DNA from: Elusimicrobiota bacterium
Lineage (GTDB): Bacteria; Elusimicrobiota; Elusimicrobia; FEN-1173
DNA length: 64,000 bases
Direction of reading: 5' to 3'
NCBI GenBank assembly: GCA_016706425.1
Contig: JADJJR010000001.1
Location: 868,001 to 932,000 of the forward strand
The first letter of the stretch is position 1; every line of letters starts with the position of its first letter. Below are positions 34,496 to 42,385 of this stretch, one piece after another. A program made the position numbers and the translations under genes. The notes below the pieces were generated by a model. The model was not told where the DNA came from. It ran no database searches and saw only the letters and a program-made list of their open reading frames with translations.

Positions 34496-35322
34496 GCCGT
34501 GTTCCTCCTCAACCACAAATAAACGACAACACCGCCCAGCAAGGCTTCCAAAAAGAGCGCCCCCACGACGATTGCCAGGGCCGGGGGCGGCCGCAGGGGG
34601 TGAAGGATCACCCACCAGGTTCGGTCGGCCAGATTGAGGGGAAAGTAATGATCGTAGGCGGGGGAGGCGGGGCCGGGGCTTTCCACGGGGCGGTATTCCC
34701 GCCCCTGGGTTTCATCGATGAAGGTGACGTCGAAGCGTTCCCCGAGTCCCGGCGCGCCGCCGGCGGCCACGCGCAAGACCTCGAGGGTGCCTTCCACCAG
34801 GCCCGTCCAGAGGGACCCCCGGAACACCGGCGCGTACAGGGCGACCCCGACGCGGCCGTCCCAGAGATCGATGAGCCCCGAGGCCGTCGTGCGTTGTTCC
34901 CGGCCGGCGCGGTCGGCCGCGACCGACCGATCGCCCGTGACGCCCCGCTTCGTCCGTTCCGGCGAAAAGGGGAAGGTCCAGAGCACGCGGCCGGAGCGGT
35001 CGACAAAATCCAAGGCGCGCATCGCCGCGCTGTCGCCGAGGGCGCGGGCCGCCCGGTGTTGAAAGGCTTCGGGCCCGAACTCCCCGTCGGTCGAAACGCC
35101 GTCCGCCACCGCGTTCAGGTCGCGGACCTGCCGGTCGACGTTTTCTTGAAGGCCGGCGCGCGCTTTTTGGATGGGACCGGTGCTCCGGAGAAAATAAGCG
35201 TTGTTAACGGCGTCGCGTACCCACAGCACAGAGGCCCCCATGGCCGTGAGGGTTCCCCCGGCGAAGAGAACGGTGACGAGCCAGACGGCGGCGCGACGGG
35301 GGGGCGGGCCCATCGTTCGCAA
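34492..35322 (-). CDS. Two-TM protein with extracytoplasmic Cache/CHASE-like domain
   Basis: A 276-aa protein built like the sensor half of a chemoreceptor or histidine kinase: a membrane helix at about residues 11-33, a 210-residue external domain (RVLWTFPFSPER, GLIDLWDGRVGVALYAPVFRG, WTGLVEGTLEVL resemble Cache/CHASE strands) and a second helix at about 248-270, then only RRNTA inside. No kinase, cyclase or methyl-accepting domain follows. It must act through partners, perhaps the FIST-domain protein of the same operon. The domain assignment is from pattern only. Confidence 0.7.
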   Translation of the reverse strand: MRTMGPPPRRAAVWLVTVLFAGGTLTAMGASVLWVRDAVNNAYFLRSTGPIQKARAGLQENVDRQVRDLNAVADGVSTDGEFGPEAFQHRAARALGDSAAMRALDFVDRSGRVLWTFPFSPERTKRGVTGDRSVAADRAGREQRTTASGLIDLWDGRVGVALYAPVFRGSLWTGLVEGTLEVLRVAAGGAPGLGERFDVTFIDETQGREYRPVESPGPASPAYDHYFPLNLADRTWWVILHPLRPPPALAIVVGALFLEALLGGVVVYLWLRRNTA

Positions 35323-35325
35323 AGG

Positions 35326-36468
35326 TCAGCGCCGCCGCGGGGCGTCGTCCGGCGAATGAGGACGCCGCACCCGGTCCCGGGCTTTGTCGTGAAGTTGCCA
35401 CACGTCGCGCCGTTTTAAAACGGTGCGGTAATCGGCGAGGGCGTCTTCGCGGCGGCCCAAAAGATCAAAAGTTTTGCCGCGGTTTAAATAGGCCAAACTG
35501 ACCCAACGGTCGTCGCGGGCGGGCCGGTCCACCACGCGGCTGTAAAGCGCGAGCGCGTCGTCCAGCCGTCCGGCGCCGCGGTGGGCGTTGGCCAGGGCGA
35601 ACAGACCCATGTGTTGAAACCGCGGCGAATAATGGGGCGCCCCGGCGTGGATTTTGGCCAGGTAGTCCCGCGCCCCCGCCTCCAGGGCGGGCCAATCCTT
35701 GGCTTCCTCCAGGATCAAAAGTTCCACGTAGTGGAAAAACGGGCTTTGGGGATAGGCCGCCCGTCCCTCCCGCAACAGCGCCAGGGCGGCGGCGGGGTCC
35801 TTCTCGTTGTTGACGTAAATGTTCACCAAAAAAAGGCGCGCCGCGGTTTTGGCGAAACGCCCCTTCTCCATGGTCAGGCGGATTTCTTGCAGTCCTTGCT
35901 CTTTGGAACCTCCGAACATCATGCGGCCGATGACCTTGGCGGCGGCGGGCAGGGTCGCGACCATATAATGGAAGATGCCGGGACCCAGGTACGCGTCGTA
36001 CATGGCGGGGTTGGCCTTGATGGCGGCGGACTGAAGGTTGAACGCCTGTTTGCCCGCCCGGTAGGCCGCGAGCCAGTGGCCGCCGATCGCGTCCCAGCGG
36101 CCTTTGAGCCCGAGGGCGCCTCCCCCGCAGAGGCGGATCAGCCCGGTGGGGTCGCCGTTTTTGGCCAGGGCGCGTGTTTTTTCAACGGTGTCCTGGACGG
36201 CGGCGAGGAATTCCTTCTCCAGGGCGTCGTTCTGTTCATCGTATTCGTTGGTCAGTTCCCACCAGAGGATCGTGGCGCGGCCGTAGGGGCCGATGGGGTT
36301 TTGGGGAAAGCGCGTCGTCAATTCGTCGAACGCCGCGCGCGACCGGGCGTAGTCGAGGTTGTACATGGCTTCGAGGCCCGTGTCGATCAGCGCGTCGACG
36401 GCGGCGTCCTCCGCCCGGACCGATCCCGCGCCCAACAGGATCGCCGCGGCCGCCCACAGCCGTTTCAT
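35326..36468 (-). CDS. Exported TPR-repeat protein
   Basis: A 380-aa periplasmic protein with a signal peptide (MKRLWAAAAILLGAGSVRA). Helical repeats typical of TPR follow: YNLDYARSRAAFDELTTRFPQN near the start, AAALALLREGRAAYPQSP, and RLDDALALYSRVVDRPA and REDALADYRTVLKRRD at the end. TPR arrays mediate protein contacts. The start at 36468 overlaps the FIST stop by ATGA; an upstream in-frame ATG at 36552 is shadow sequence of that gene. The sensor gene begins three bases after its stop. Function is unknown. Confidence 0.85.
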   Translation of the reverse strand: MKRLWAAAAILLGAGSVRAEDAAVDALIDTGLEAMYNLDYARSRAAFDELTTRFPQNPIGPYGRATILWWELTNEYDEQNDALEKEFLAAVQDTVEKTRALAKNGDPTGLIRLCGGGALGLKGRWDAIGGHWLAAYRAGKQAFNLQSAAIKANPAMYDAYLGPGIFHYMVATLPAAAKVIGRMMFGGSKEQGLQEIRLTMEKGRFAKTAARLFLVNIYVNNEKDPAAALALLREGRAAYPQSPFFHYVELLILEEAKDWPALEAGARDYLAKIHAGAPHYSPRFQHMGLFALANAHRGAGRLDDALALYSRVVDRPARDDRWVSLAYLNRGKTFDLLGRREDALADYRTVLKRRDVWQLHDKARDRVRRPHSPDDAPRRR

Positions 36469-37643
36469 GTTTTGGACCGGAACAGACCGAAGCAGCTGGT
36501 GTAGCCGTGCAGGTAGGTGGTGCCGCCGACGGGGCCGATTTCGCCGTTGCAAAAAAAGCCGCCCAAGGGCACCGGGCCCACGGTTTCCTCGAAGAAGGCG
36601 GAATCGTGGTCGGCCTTTCCGTACAACGCCTCCCCGCGTCCGACGCAGGAAAACAGCAGGGCGCCGTGGGGGGCCGCGGCGCCCCCGTTGAAGCGGGCGA
36701 ACACCTGGCGCAGATCCTCGAGGGAGGATCGGGAGTCCCGCAGGTGGAATTGGACGGTTTGCCCCAGGCGCAACGGGGCGGCCACGGCCAAATAGCCGTG
36801 GTCGTTGTCCACGCCCACGATGTTCCGCACCAAAAAATCCCCGGGTTGGGGGGCGTCGGCCGAGGAGGTCATCGCGATGCCGATGAAGAGGGCCTGGCGC
36901 AACAATTGGCGGTCGCGGTCCGACAATTCCTTAAAAATCGTTTGGAGGATTTCCACCGGGGGTTTTCCATCCACCGCGAGCAGGGCGTTTTCCTTGCAGC
37001 CGGTGACGCGCAGGGGGCGCCCGATGGGGCGGCACCCTTGGGCGACGACGGAATCGATGCGCAAATTGCCGGTGAACGACACCCCGACGAGGCCGCCCCG
37101 CAGGCACTGATCGTTGAGATAGAGGGCGCCGCGCCCCGGCTCCGACGCGCCGGAGGCCACGCCGCCGACCTTCACGGATTTGGGGAAAGCGTAATCGAGC
37201 CCCGACAAAAAATTGTCCAGCCGGATGGAAAAGGGGTCCGCCAACACCACGAACTGGGGTTCCTCGGCGGCCCGGACGCCGACCAGGCTTTCCCAGGCGC
37301 GCGGGGAGTCGTCGAGGTCCGGCAGGTCCTCGTCCCGGATCGCGAAGGTCCGCAACTTGACGTCGGGCAGGACGGCCGCGACGAGGCTCAGCCCCGCCTT
37401 GGATTCCCATTCCCGGCCGCCGCCGATGACCCCGGCCGCGCTCGCCCCGACGAGGACGCGCGCGGGCAAATGCTTGGCCAGCAGGTTCTGAATGTCTTCG
37501 CGGCGCTCGGCGAAGGCCTGCGCGACGAACAGGGCCGCGAAATCGGGGGCGGCGCCCTCGAGTTTCTCCTTGATGCCGAGGGCGGCTTCCCGCACGGCGG
37601 TTTCGAGGCGCGTCGCGGTCGAGAGGGTGGAGGCCCATTTCAT
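36465..37643 (-). CDS. FIST-domain sensory protein
   Basis: A 392-aa cytoplasmic protein with FIST_N and FIST_C domains, a signal-input module proposed to bind small ligands such as amino acids. Seen are VLVGASAAGVIGGGREWE, VVLADPFSIRLDNFL, VKVGGVASGASEPGR and, in FIST_C, ALLFSCVGRGEALYG and PLGGFFCNGEIGPVGG. No output domain is attached, so it is a stand-alone FIST protein. It is the first gene of the minus-strand operon with TPR, two-TM sensor and hydrolase genes, and has a leaderless-type promoter. Confidence 0.9.
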   Translation of the reverse strand: MKWASTLSTATRLETAVREAALGIKEKLEGAAPDFAALFVAQAFAERREDIQNLLAKHLPARVLVGASAAGVIGGGREWESKAGLSLVAAVLPDVKLRTFAIRDEDLPDLDDSPRAWESLVGVRAAEEPQFVVLADPFSIRLDNFLSGLDYAFPKSVKVGGVASGASEPGRGALYLNDQCLRGGLVGVSFTGNLRIDSVVAQGCRPIGRPLRVTGCKENALLAVDGKPPVEILQTIFKELSDRDRQLLRQALFIGIAMTSSADAPQPGDFLVRNIVGVDNDHGYLAVAAPLRLGQTVQFHLRDSRSSLEDLRQVFARFNGGAAAPHGALLFSCVGRGEALYGKADHDSAFFEETVGPVPLGGFFCNGEIGPVGGTTYLHGYTSCFGLFRSKT

Positions 37644-37650
37644 GGCGCGG

Positions 37651-37679
37651 ATTCTACCACCTTGGATCGGCCTTGTCGA
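37651..37679 (-). promoter_or_regulatory. Leaderless-type promoter of the FIST operon
   Basis: Minus strand: TCGACA (37679-37674), 17 bases, TAGAAT (37656-37651), then 7 bases to the ATG at 37643. Five of six -35 bases match consensus. Confidence 0.65.
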
Positions 37680-37684
37680 CGGTG

Positions 37685-37713
37685 TTGTGGAGGCGTTCCG
37701 AAACCCGTATCAT
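37685..37713 (+). promoter_or_regulatory. Leaderless-type promoter of the NYN gene
   Basis: TTGTGG (37685-37690), 17 bases, TATCAT (37708-37713), then 8 bases to the ATG at 37722. It overlaps back-to-back with the divergent FIST promoter in a 78-base gap. Confidence 0.55.
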
Positions 37714-37721
37714 GGGCGCCG

Positions 37722-38180
37722 ATGCACTTCGTCGTGGACGGTTACAACGTGATCCGGCAATCGGACGCGCTCGCGGCCGGCTCCTTGCGGGACCAGCGCG
37801 AGCGACTACTGCGCTTTATTGAGGAGCGGCGACCCCAGGGGAGCCCCGCCCACCGCGTCACCGTGGTGTTCGACGGCCGGGCGGACGTGTCTTCCCCGCG
37901 TTGGCCGGGTCCCACGCGCGTGTTTTTCTCCCACGGCAAGGACGCCGACGCGCTGATCAAATCGTTGGTGGACGAGTCCGCGTCCCCCCGGGACGCCGTG
38001 GTCGTCACCGACGATCGGGCGATCCAGCGTTGGGTGCGGGCGGCGGGCGCGCGGGTCTGTGCCGTCGCCGATTTTTTGGCCGCGGGGGCGCCCGCCCCGG
38101 GCCGCCGGGGTCCCGGGCTGTCCGCCGCGGACCGCGACGCCATCAACGACGAACTGAGGGACCTGTGGAAGCTGAAATAG
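37722..38180 (+). CDS. NYN-domain ribonuclease-like protein (YacP type)
   Basis: A 152-aa PIN-like RNase fold of the YacP/Rae1 family. It begins MHFVVDGYNVIRQS with the first catalytic Asp, continues with VTVVFDGRADV, FFSHGKDADALIKSLVDE and VVVTDDRAIQRWVRAAG; these four acidic clusters bind the metal ions. Bacillus YacP (Rae1) cleaves mRNA in translating ribosomes. The start is set by the close promoter; long in-frame upstream sequence is a shadow of the FIST operon. Its end overlaps the sfsA start. Confidence 0.88.
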   Translation: MHFVVDGYNVIRQSDALAAGSLRDQRERLLRFIEERRPQGSPAHRVTVVFDGRADVSSPRWPGPTRVFFSHGKDADALIKSLVDESASPRDAVVVTDDRAIQRWVRAAGARVCAVADFLAAGAPAPGRRGPGLSAADRDAINDELRDLWKLK

Positions 38181-38875
38181 TTTTCTCATCGCCCCTGGCG
38201 CGGGGGGTGCTCCTCAAGCGGTACAAGCGGTTCCTGGCCGACGTGCGTTTGTCGTCGGGGAAGGTGATCACCGCGCTGTGCCCCAACACCGGAAGCATGA
38301 AAAACTGTTCGGAACCCGGCCGGGAGGTGGCGCTCAGTTACCACCCCGACCCCGCGCGGAAACACCCCCTCACCTGGGAGATGATCCGCATGGACGCGGG
38401 CTGGGTCGGCGTCAACACCGGGATCCCGAACGGGCTCGCCGCCCTGGCCGCCAAGTACGGCCTCATCCCCGAATTCATCAGCCACACGTCCGTCCGGCGG
38501 GAAGTGCGGTGCGGCGTCAACAGCCGCATCGATTTGTTGTTGGAGGGCCCCCCCGGGCGTCTGTGGGTCGAGATCAAGAGCGTCAGTCTGGTGGAGGGCG
38601 AGACGGCCCTGTTTCCCGACGCGGTGACGGAACGGGGGCTCAAACATTTGGAGGAGTTGACCCGCGTGGTGGAAAAAGGCGACCGCGCGGCCATGTTGTT
38701 TGTCGTTCAGCGGCCCGACGGGCGGGTGTTCCGGCCGGCCGATCGCATCGACCCGGCCTACGGCGCGGCCCTGCGGCGGGCCTCCGCGGCGGGGGTGGAG
38801 GTCTTGGTGTACCGCGCCGTGGTCTCGCCCGAGCGGATCCGTTGGGGCGAGGAAGTGCCCAAAGATTTGACGTGA
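38165..38875 (+). CDS. sfsA: SfsA-family protein
   Basis: A 236-aa protein named for the E. coli sugar-fermentation stimulation gene. It has an N-terminal OB-like part (LLKRYKRFLADVRL, CPNTGSMKNC) and a nuclease-like C-terminal fold (NSRIDLLLEG, LWVEIKSVSLVEGETALFPDAVTERG) with the D...ExK pattern of the PD-(D/E)xK superfamily. Its biochemical role is not settled; DNA binding was reported for E. coli SfsA. The GTG start lies inside the end of the NYN gene (16-base overlap), so the two are coupled. Confidence 0.92.
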   Translation: MEAEIVFSSPLARGVLLKRYKRFLADVRLSSGKVITALCPNTGSMKNCSEPGREVALSYHPDPARKHPLTWEMIRMDAGWVGVNTGIPNGLAALAAKYGLIPEFISHTSVRREVRCGVNSRIDLLLEGPPGRLWVEIKSVSLVEGETALFPDAVTERGLKHLEELTRVVEKGDRAAMLFVVQRPDGRVFRPADRIDPAYGAALRRASAAGVEVLVYRAVVSPERIRWGEEVPKDLT

Positions 38876-38894
38876 AAAAAAGGAGAGGGGCGTT

Positions 38895-39188
38895 ATGTTT
38901 GAAAAAATGAAACAACTGATGGACATGCAAAAATTCGCCAAGGAGGCCGAGCGCCGGCTGGGGGACATCCGCCTGGAGCGCGAAGGCTTGGGCGGCAAAC
39001 TGCGCGCGTCGGTGAGCGGCAACCAGGTGGTCCACTCGTTGTCCATCGACGAAAGCCTGCTGGCCCCGGTCCAAAAGGGCGCCCTGGAACGCGCCCTCGT
39101 GGATCTGCTCAACGGCGCGCTGTCCGACGCCAAGGCCGAGGGCGCCCGCGCGGCCATGGATTTGATGAAGGGGCTCCGTGGCGGATAG
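38895..39188 (+). CDS. YbaB/EbfC-family nucleoid-associated protein
   Basis: A 97-aa small DNA-binding protein. The family pattern is clear: an N-terminal helix (MFEKMKQLMDMQKFAKEAERRL), the GGKLRASVSGNQVVHSLSID hairpin and the helix ALVDLLNGALSDAKAEGARAAMDLM. YbaB dimers bind and bridge DNA. Classical ybaB lies beside dnaX and recR; here it lies between sfsA and a tiny zinc-ribbon gene. The start follows AAAGGAGAGG. Confidence 0.82.
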   Translation: MFEKMKQLMDMQKFAKEAERRLGDIRLEREGLGGKLRASVSGNQVVHSLSIDESLLAPVQKGALERALVDLLNGALSDAKAEGARAAMDLMKGLRGG

Positions 39189-39348
39189 GGCCCCCGCGCC
39201 CGCGGCCGCCGTCCGCGACCCGCGGTTGGCCGGGCGGGATCCGCGGGACGTCGCGATCTGCATTGTCTGCGGCGGGCTCGCGCTCGCCCGGAAGTGCAAA
39301 ATCATTTGCACGACCTGCGGGTACACCCGGGATTGTTCGGACCCGTGA
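39178..39348 (+). CDS. Small zinc-ribbon protein
   Basis: A 56-aa protein starting with GTG inside the last codons of the YbaB gene. After a Pro/Ala-rich leader it has six Cys in AICIVCGG, ARKCKIICTTCGYTRDC, ending SDP. Short zinc-ribbon proteins with a CKIIC.NCGY.RDCSD-type end are widespread and uncharacterised, and this matches them closely. It is shorter than most gene finders accept. Overlap with ybaB suggests coupled translation. Confidence 0.7.
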   Translation: MADRAPAPAAAVRDPRLAGRDPRDVAICIVCGGLALARKCKIICTTCGYTRDCSDP

Positions 39349-39371
39349 CGGGGGCGGGTCACAAAGAGTTC

Positions 39372-39399
39372 TTGACATTTTTCGGCCACATGCGATAAT
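39372..39399 (+). promoter_or_regulatory. Promoter of cold-shock gene copy 1
   Basis: A perfect TTGACA (39372-39377), 16 bases, GATAAT (39394-39399). This is one of the strongest promoters in the window and is repeated before copy 2. Confidence 0.85.
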
Positions 39400-39405
39400 G
39401 GTGGT

Positions 39406-39550
39406 TGTAAGGCTGAAGTTTGGCTTCCGGTCGTTCGGTGGAACATCATCGTCCCGCGGGCGCAAATCGGCTCGCGGGTTTTTTACGGGTGGTTCGCTGG
39501 TGCTGGGAAAAGCTTCTAATCTTGTCTTACCGTAGGAAGGTGATGTTTCA
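39406..39550 (+). ncRNA. Structured 5' leader of cold-shock copy 1, with internal terminator-like hairpin
   Basis: About 145 bases separate the promoter from the start codon. The leader is identical by eye to that of copy 2, though non-coding. It contains CCCGCG, a 14-base loop, CGCGGG and a T-run (39453-39484), which has the form of a Rho-independent terminator, and ends with GGAAGGTGATG as ribosome site. Leaders of cold-shock mRNAs are known to refold with temperature; here transcription attenuation is also possible. Confidence 0.7.
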
Positions 39551-39751
39551 ATGAAAGGCACAGTGAAATGGTTCAACGCGTCGAAGGGGTACGGCTTCAT
39601 CAGTCCCGAAGGTGGCGCGGAGGACGTGTTTGTTCACTTCTCGGCCATTCAAGGCGAAGGCTACAAAACCTTGAACGATGGCCAAGCGGTGGAACTTGAG
39701 GTGACCAAGGGCCCCAAAGGCCTGCAGGCCGCCAACGTTCGGCCGCTGTAA
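39551..39751 (+). CDS. Cold-shock protein, copy 1
   Basis: A 66-aa CspA-family OB-fold protein that binds single-stranded RNA and DNA. RNP1 (KGYGFI) and RNP2 (VFVHFSAI) are present, with the [20 protein letters not shown] start. It acts as an RNA chaperone and transcription antiterminator in well-studied relatives. It differs from copy 2 at one residue (Thr38 here in GYKTLND, Ser in copy 2). The protein is encoded by one half of a tandem duplication. Confidence 0.97.
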   Translation: MKGTVKWFNASKGYGFISPEGGAEDVFVHFSAIQGEGYKTLNDGQAVELEVTKGPKGLQAANVRPL

Positions 39752-39768
39752 ATCGCGATTTATCGCGT

Positions 39769-39812
39769 GAAAGGGCCCCCGCCGGTTTCCGGCGGGGGCC
39801 TCTTTCTTTTTC
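39769..39812 (+). terminator. Terminator of cold-shock copy 1
   Basis: GGGCCCCCGCCGG, TTT, CCGGCGGGGGCC then CTTTCTTTTT. It follows a 12-base perfect palindrome, AAATCGCGATTT, that overlaps the stop codon. Confidence 0.88.
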
Positions 39813-39877
39813 CGGGGGAGAAGCGAACGGATTCCCGCCAGGAGCGTGCTGGAATGACGGATGGCTGGACGAGAGGC

Positions 39878-39905
39878 TTGACATTTTCCGGCCACATGCC
39901 ATAAT
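39878..39905 (+). promoter_or_regulatory. Promoter of cold-shock gene copy 2
   Basis: TTGACA (39878-39883), 16 bases, CATAAT (39900-39905). Same layout as the copy 1 promoter with small spacer changes. Confidence 0.85.
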
Positions 39906-39911
39906 AGTGAC

Positions 39912-40056
39912 TGTAAGGCTGAAGTTTGGCTTCCGGTCGTTCGGTGGAACATCATCGTCCCGCGGGCGCAAATCGGCTCGCGGGTTTTTTACGGGTGGTT
40001 CGCTGGTGCTGGGAAAAGCTTCTAATCTTGTCTTACCGTAGGAAGGTGATGTTTCA
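39912..40056 (+). ncRNA. Structured 5' leader of cold-shock copy 2, with internal terminator-like hairpin
   Basis: The same leader as copy 1, including the CCCGCG...CGCGGG hairpin and T-run at 39959-39990 and the GGAAGGTGATG ribosome site. The stretch 39752-40056 between the two coding regions holds only the copy 1 terminator, the copy 2 promoter and this leader. Confidence 0.7.
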
Positions 40057-40257
40057 ATGAAAGGCACAGTGAAATGGTTCAACGCGTCGAAGGGCTATGG
40101 CTTCATCAGCCCCGAAGGCGGCGCGGAGGACGTGTTCGTTCACTTCTCGGCCATTCAAGGGGAAGGTTACAAGTCCCTGAATGATGGCCAAGCGGTGGAA
40201 CTTGAGGTGACCAAAGGCCCCAAAGGCCTGCAGGCCGCCAACGTTCGGCCGCTGTAA
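40057..40257 (+). CDS. Cold-shock protein, copy 2
   Basis: A 66-aa CspA-family protein, same as copy 1 except for Ser in place of Thr in GYKSLND. RNP1 and RNP2 motifs are intact. Most nucleotide differences between the copies are silent, so both genes are under selection to keep the protein. It lies 506 bases downstream of copy 1. Confidence 0.97.
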   Translation: MKGTVKWFNASKGYGFISPEGGAEDVFVHFSAIQGEGYKSLNDGQAVELEVTKGPKGLQAANVRPL

Positions 40258-40274
40258 ATCGCGATTTATCGCGT

Positions 40275-40315
40275 GAAAGGGCCCTCGCCGGTTTCCGGCG
40301 AGGGCCCTTTTCTTT
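40275..40315 (+). terminator. Terminator of cold-shock copy 2
   Basis: GGGCCCTCGCCGG, TTT, CCGGCGAGGGCCC, then TTTTCTTTT. A compensating base change relative to copy 1 (C-G to T-A pair in the stem) keeps the helix intact, which supports a functional stem. Confidence 0.9.
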
Positions 40316-40321
40316 TATAAT
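40316..40321 (+). promoter_or_regulatory. -10 element for kdsA
   Basis: TATAAT begins within the T-rich tail of the cold-shock terminator and ends 12 bases before the kdsA ATG at 40334. No purine-rich ribosome site lies between, so the message would be near-leaderless. Confidence 0.55.
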
Positions 40322-40333
40322 AGGCGCTCCCTC

Positions 40334-41188
40334 ATGACACACGCCGACATCGTCTCCATCGGTTCCGCGCGGTTTGCCAACGATCGCCCCCTGGGCTTGA
40401 TCGCGGGCCCCTGCGTGGTGGAAACGGAGGAGTTGACGCTGCGCATCGCGCAACAGCTGAAGTCCATCGCCGGACGACTGCGCGTGCCCTTCGTTTTCAA
40501 GGCGTCCTACGACAAGGCCAACCGGTCGTCCATCGGCTCGTTCCGGGGCGTGGGCGCCGAGGAAGGCTTGGCCATCCTGGGGCGGATCAAAAAAAAGCTG
40601 GACGTGCCCATCTTGACCGACGTGCATTCCGCCGCCGAAGTGCCCGCGGCGGCCGCCGTGGCGGACGTGCTGCAGATCCCCGCGTTCCTCTGCCGCCAGA
40701 CGGACCTGGTGATGGCCGCCGCCAAGTCCGGCCGCGTCGTCAACATTAAGAAAGGCCAATTCCTCTCGCCCTGGGAGGCGGAAAACATTTTGAAAAAAGC
40801 CCGGGCCGCCGGCTCCGAGAAAACGATGCTCACCGAGCGGGGGTTTTCTTTCGGCTACAACAATTTGGTGGTGGACATGCGTGGCCTGGAGGTGTTGCGG
40901 GGCCTGGGCGCGCCGGTGGTGTTTGACGCGACGCACTCGGTGCAGTTGCCGGGCGGCCAGGGCGGATCGTCGGGGGGGCAACGCGAATTCATTTATCCCC
41001 TGGCCCGCGCCGCCGTGGCCCTGGGCGTGGCCGCAATCTTCATGGAAGTCCACCCCGAACCCGAGAAGGCCCTCTCGGACGGACCCAACGCCGTGCGTCT
41101 CAAGCACGTGCCCGATTTGTTGAGGCGCCTGCTGGCTCTCGACCGGACGGTCAAACGCCGCGGCTTCACCGACAACCCGTTCCACTGA
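40334..41188 (+). CDS. kdsA: 3-deoxy-D-manno-octulosonate 8-phosphate synthase
   Basis: A 284-aa TIM-barrel enzyme that condenses arabinose 5-phosphate with phosphoenolpyruvate to KDO 8-phosphate for lipopolysaccharide. Family landmarks are [53 protein letters not shown] [13 protein letters not shown], and [12 protein letters not shown] with GGQREFI. The motif set separates it from DAHP synthases. It leads the KDO/LPS-transport operon. Confidence 0.96.
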   Translation: MTHADIVSIGSARFANDRPLGLIAGPCVVETEELTLRIAQQLKSIAGRLRVPFVFKASYDKANRSSIGSFRGVGAEEGLAILGRIKKKLDVPILTDVHSAAEVPAAAAVADVLQIPAFLCRQTDLVMAAAKSGRVVNIKKGQFLSPWEAENILKKARAAGSEKTMLTERGFSFGYNNLVVDMRGLEVLRGLGAPVVFDATHSVQLPGGQGGSSGGQREFIYPLARAAVALGVAAIFMEVHPEPEKALSDGPNAVRLKHVPDLLRRLLALDRTVKRRGFTDNPFH

Positions 41189-41198
41189 CCGAGGACCT

Positions 41199-41423
41199 AT
41201 GAAACCCAGACCGCCCGCTTCCCCGCCGTCCGCCCCGGCCCCCGCCCCGTCGGAGCCCCTCTGGCGTCCCTCCTGGGCCTGGCACCTGAAAGTTTTGGCC
41301 GTCATCTACATCGTTCTGGTCGTCGTTTTTTTCGCCGTGGATCGATTCTTGTCCCGGCTTCCGGAGCCTTACCGATTGCGCGACGTCCCGCCGGAAATGA
41401 CCCCGTGGCTCAAAAACAAGTAG
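41199..41423 (+). CDS. Small single-TM protein
   Basis: A 74-aa protein with a Pro/Ala-rich cytoplasmic N-terminus (about 25 residues), one membrane helix (VLAVIYIVLVVVFFAVDRFL) and a short basic tail. Not recognised. It sits between kdsA and kdsD, overlaps the kdsD start by 19 bases and follows GAGGACC as a ribosome site, so it is probably translated. A structural or regulatory role in KDO supply is conceivable but unsupported. Confidence 0.6.
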   Translation: MKPRPPASPPSAPAPAPSEPLWRPSWAWHLKVLAVIYIVLVVVFFAVDRFLSRLPEPYRLRDVPPEMTPWLKNK

Positions 41424-42385
41424 CGCGCTGGCTCCGTCACGCCCGGCGCACGCTGGCGGTCGAGGCCCGCGCGGTGGCCCACCAGGCCCGTCACATCGAC
41501 GCGGATTTCGTCCGGGCGGCCGAACGGTTGGTGTCGGCCCGGGGCCGGGTGGTGGTGATGGGCATCGGGAAATCCGGCCTCATCGGGCGAAAGTTGGCGG
41601 CCACGCTCTCTTCGACGGGCACCCCGGCCTTCTTCGTCCACCCCACCGAGGGCGCCCACGGCGACGTCGGCATGGTGCGGGCGGGCGACACGGTGCTGGC
41701 CCTCTCCCATTCCGGTGAAACCGAAGAGTTGAAACGCCTCCTCGGGCCGATCAAAGACCGCGGGGCTTTTTTGATCGCCTTCACGGGACGGCGTCAGTCG
41801 CCCCTGGGACGCGCCGCCGACCTCGTGGTCAACACCGCCGTGGAGCGCGAGGCGTGCCCTTTCAACATCACGCCCACCGCGTCCACCACCGCGGCGCTGG
41901 CCATGGGCGACGCGCTGGCGTTGCTCGCCATGGCGATGCGCGGTTTCGGCCGCGACGATTTCGCGCGCCTCCATCCGGCGGGGGCGCTGGGGAAAAAATT
42001 GACCCTGCGCGTGGAGGATTTGATGCACCGGGGCGCCGAAAACCCCCTGGTGCGCGACGATCGGCGGGTCACCGACGCCCTCGCGATCATGACCCGCACG
42101 CGCCTGGGCGCCGCCTCGGTGGTGGACGCCCGCGGCCGGTTGGTCGGCGTGTTCACCGACGGGGACCTGCGCCGGGGGCTGCAAAAAGACCCCCGCCTGT
42201 TGGCCCGCCCTTTGTCGCAAATCATGACCCGGTCGCCCCGCACCATCGGCCCCCGGGAGCTGGCCGCCGACGTCGCGCCGCTTTTCCGCAAACACGGGTT
42301 GGACAATTTCCCCGTCGTGGACGCGCGGCGGCGTCCGCTCGGCGTCCTGGACGAAAAGGATCTGTTGGATGAAGGCCTCCTTTAA
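41405..42385 (+). CDS. kdsD: Arabinose-5-phosphate isomerase (KdsD/KpsF/GutQ)
   Basis: A 326-aa enzyme interconverting ribulose 5-phosphate and arabinose 5-phosphate, the KDO precursor. Residues to about 200 are a SIS sugar-isomerase domain (VVMGIGKSGLIGRKLAATLSS, HPTEGAHGDVGMV, LALSHSGETEELK), followed by two CBS domains (VRDDRRVTDALAIMTRTRLG and MTRSPRTIGPRELAAD). It starts with GTG, overlapping the small upstream gene, and its end overlaps kdsC by 17 bases. Confidence 0.95.
   Translation: MAQKQVARWLRHARRTLAVEARAVAHQARHIDADFVRAAERLVSARGRVVVMGIGKSGLIGRKLAATLSSTGTPAFFVHPTEGAHGDVGMVRAGDTVLALSHSGETEELKRLLGPIKDRGAFLIAFTGRRQSPLGRAADLVVNTAVEREACPFNITPTASTTAALAMGDALALLAMAMRGFGRDDFARLHPAGALGKKLTLRVEDLMHRGAENPLVRDDRRVTDALAIMTRTRLGAASVVDARGRLVGVFTDGDLRRGLQKDPRLLARPLSQIMTRSPRTIGPRELAADVAPLFRKHGLDNFPVVDARRRPLGVLDEKDLLDEGLL

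Larger units (their letters stand above)
39371..40317 (+). repeat. Tandem duplication of a complete cold-shock transcription unit
   Basis: Two direct copies, each with promoter, leader, gene, AAATCGCGATTT palindrome and terminator: about 39371-39812 and 39877-40317 (offset 506). The non-coding leader appears as well conserved as the coding part. Confidence 0.93.
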
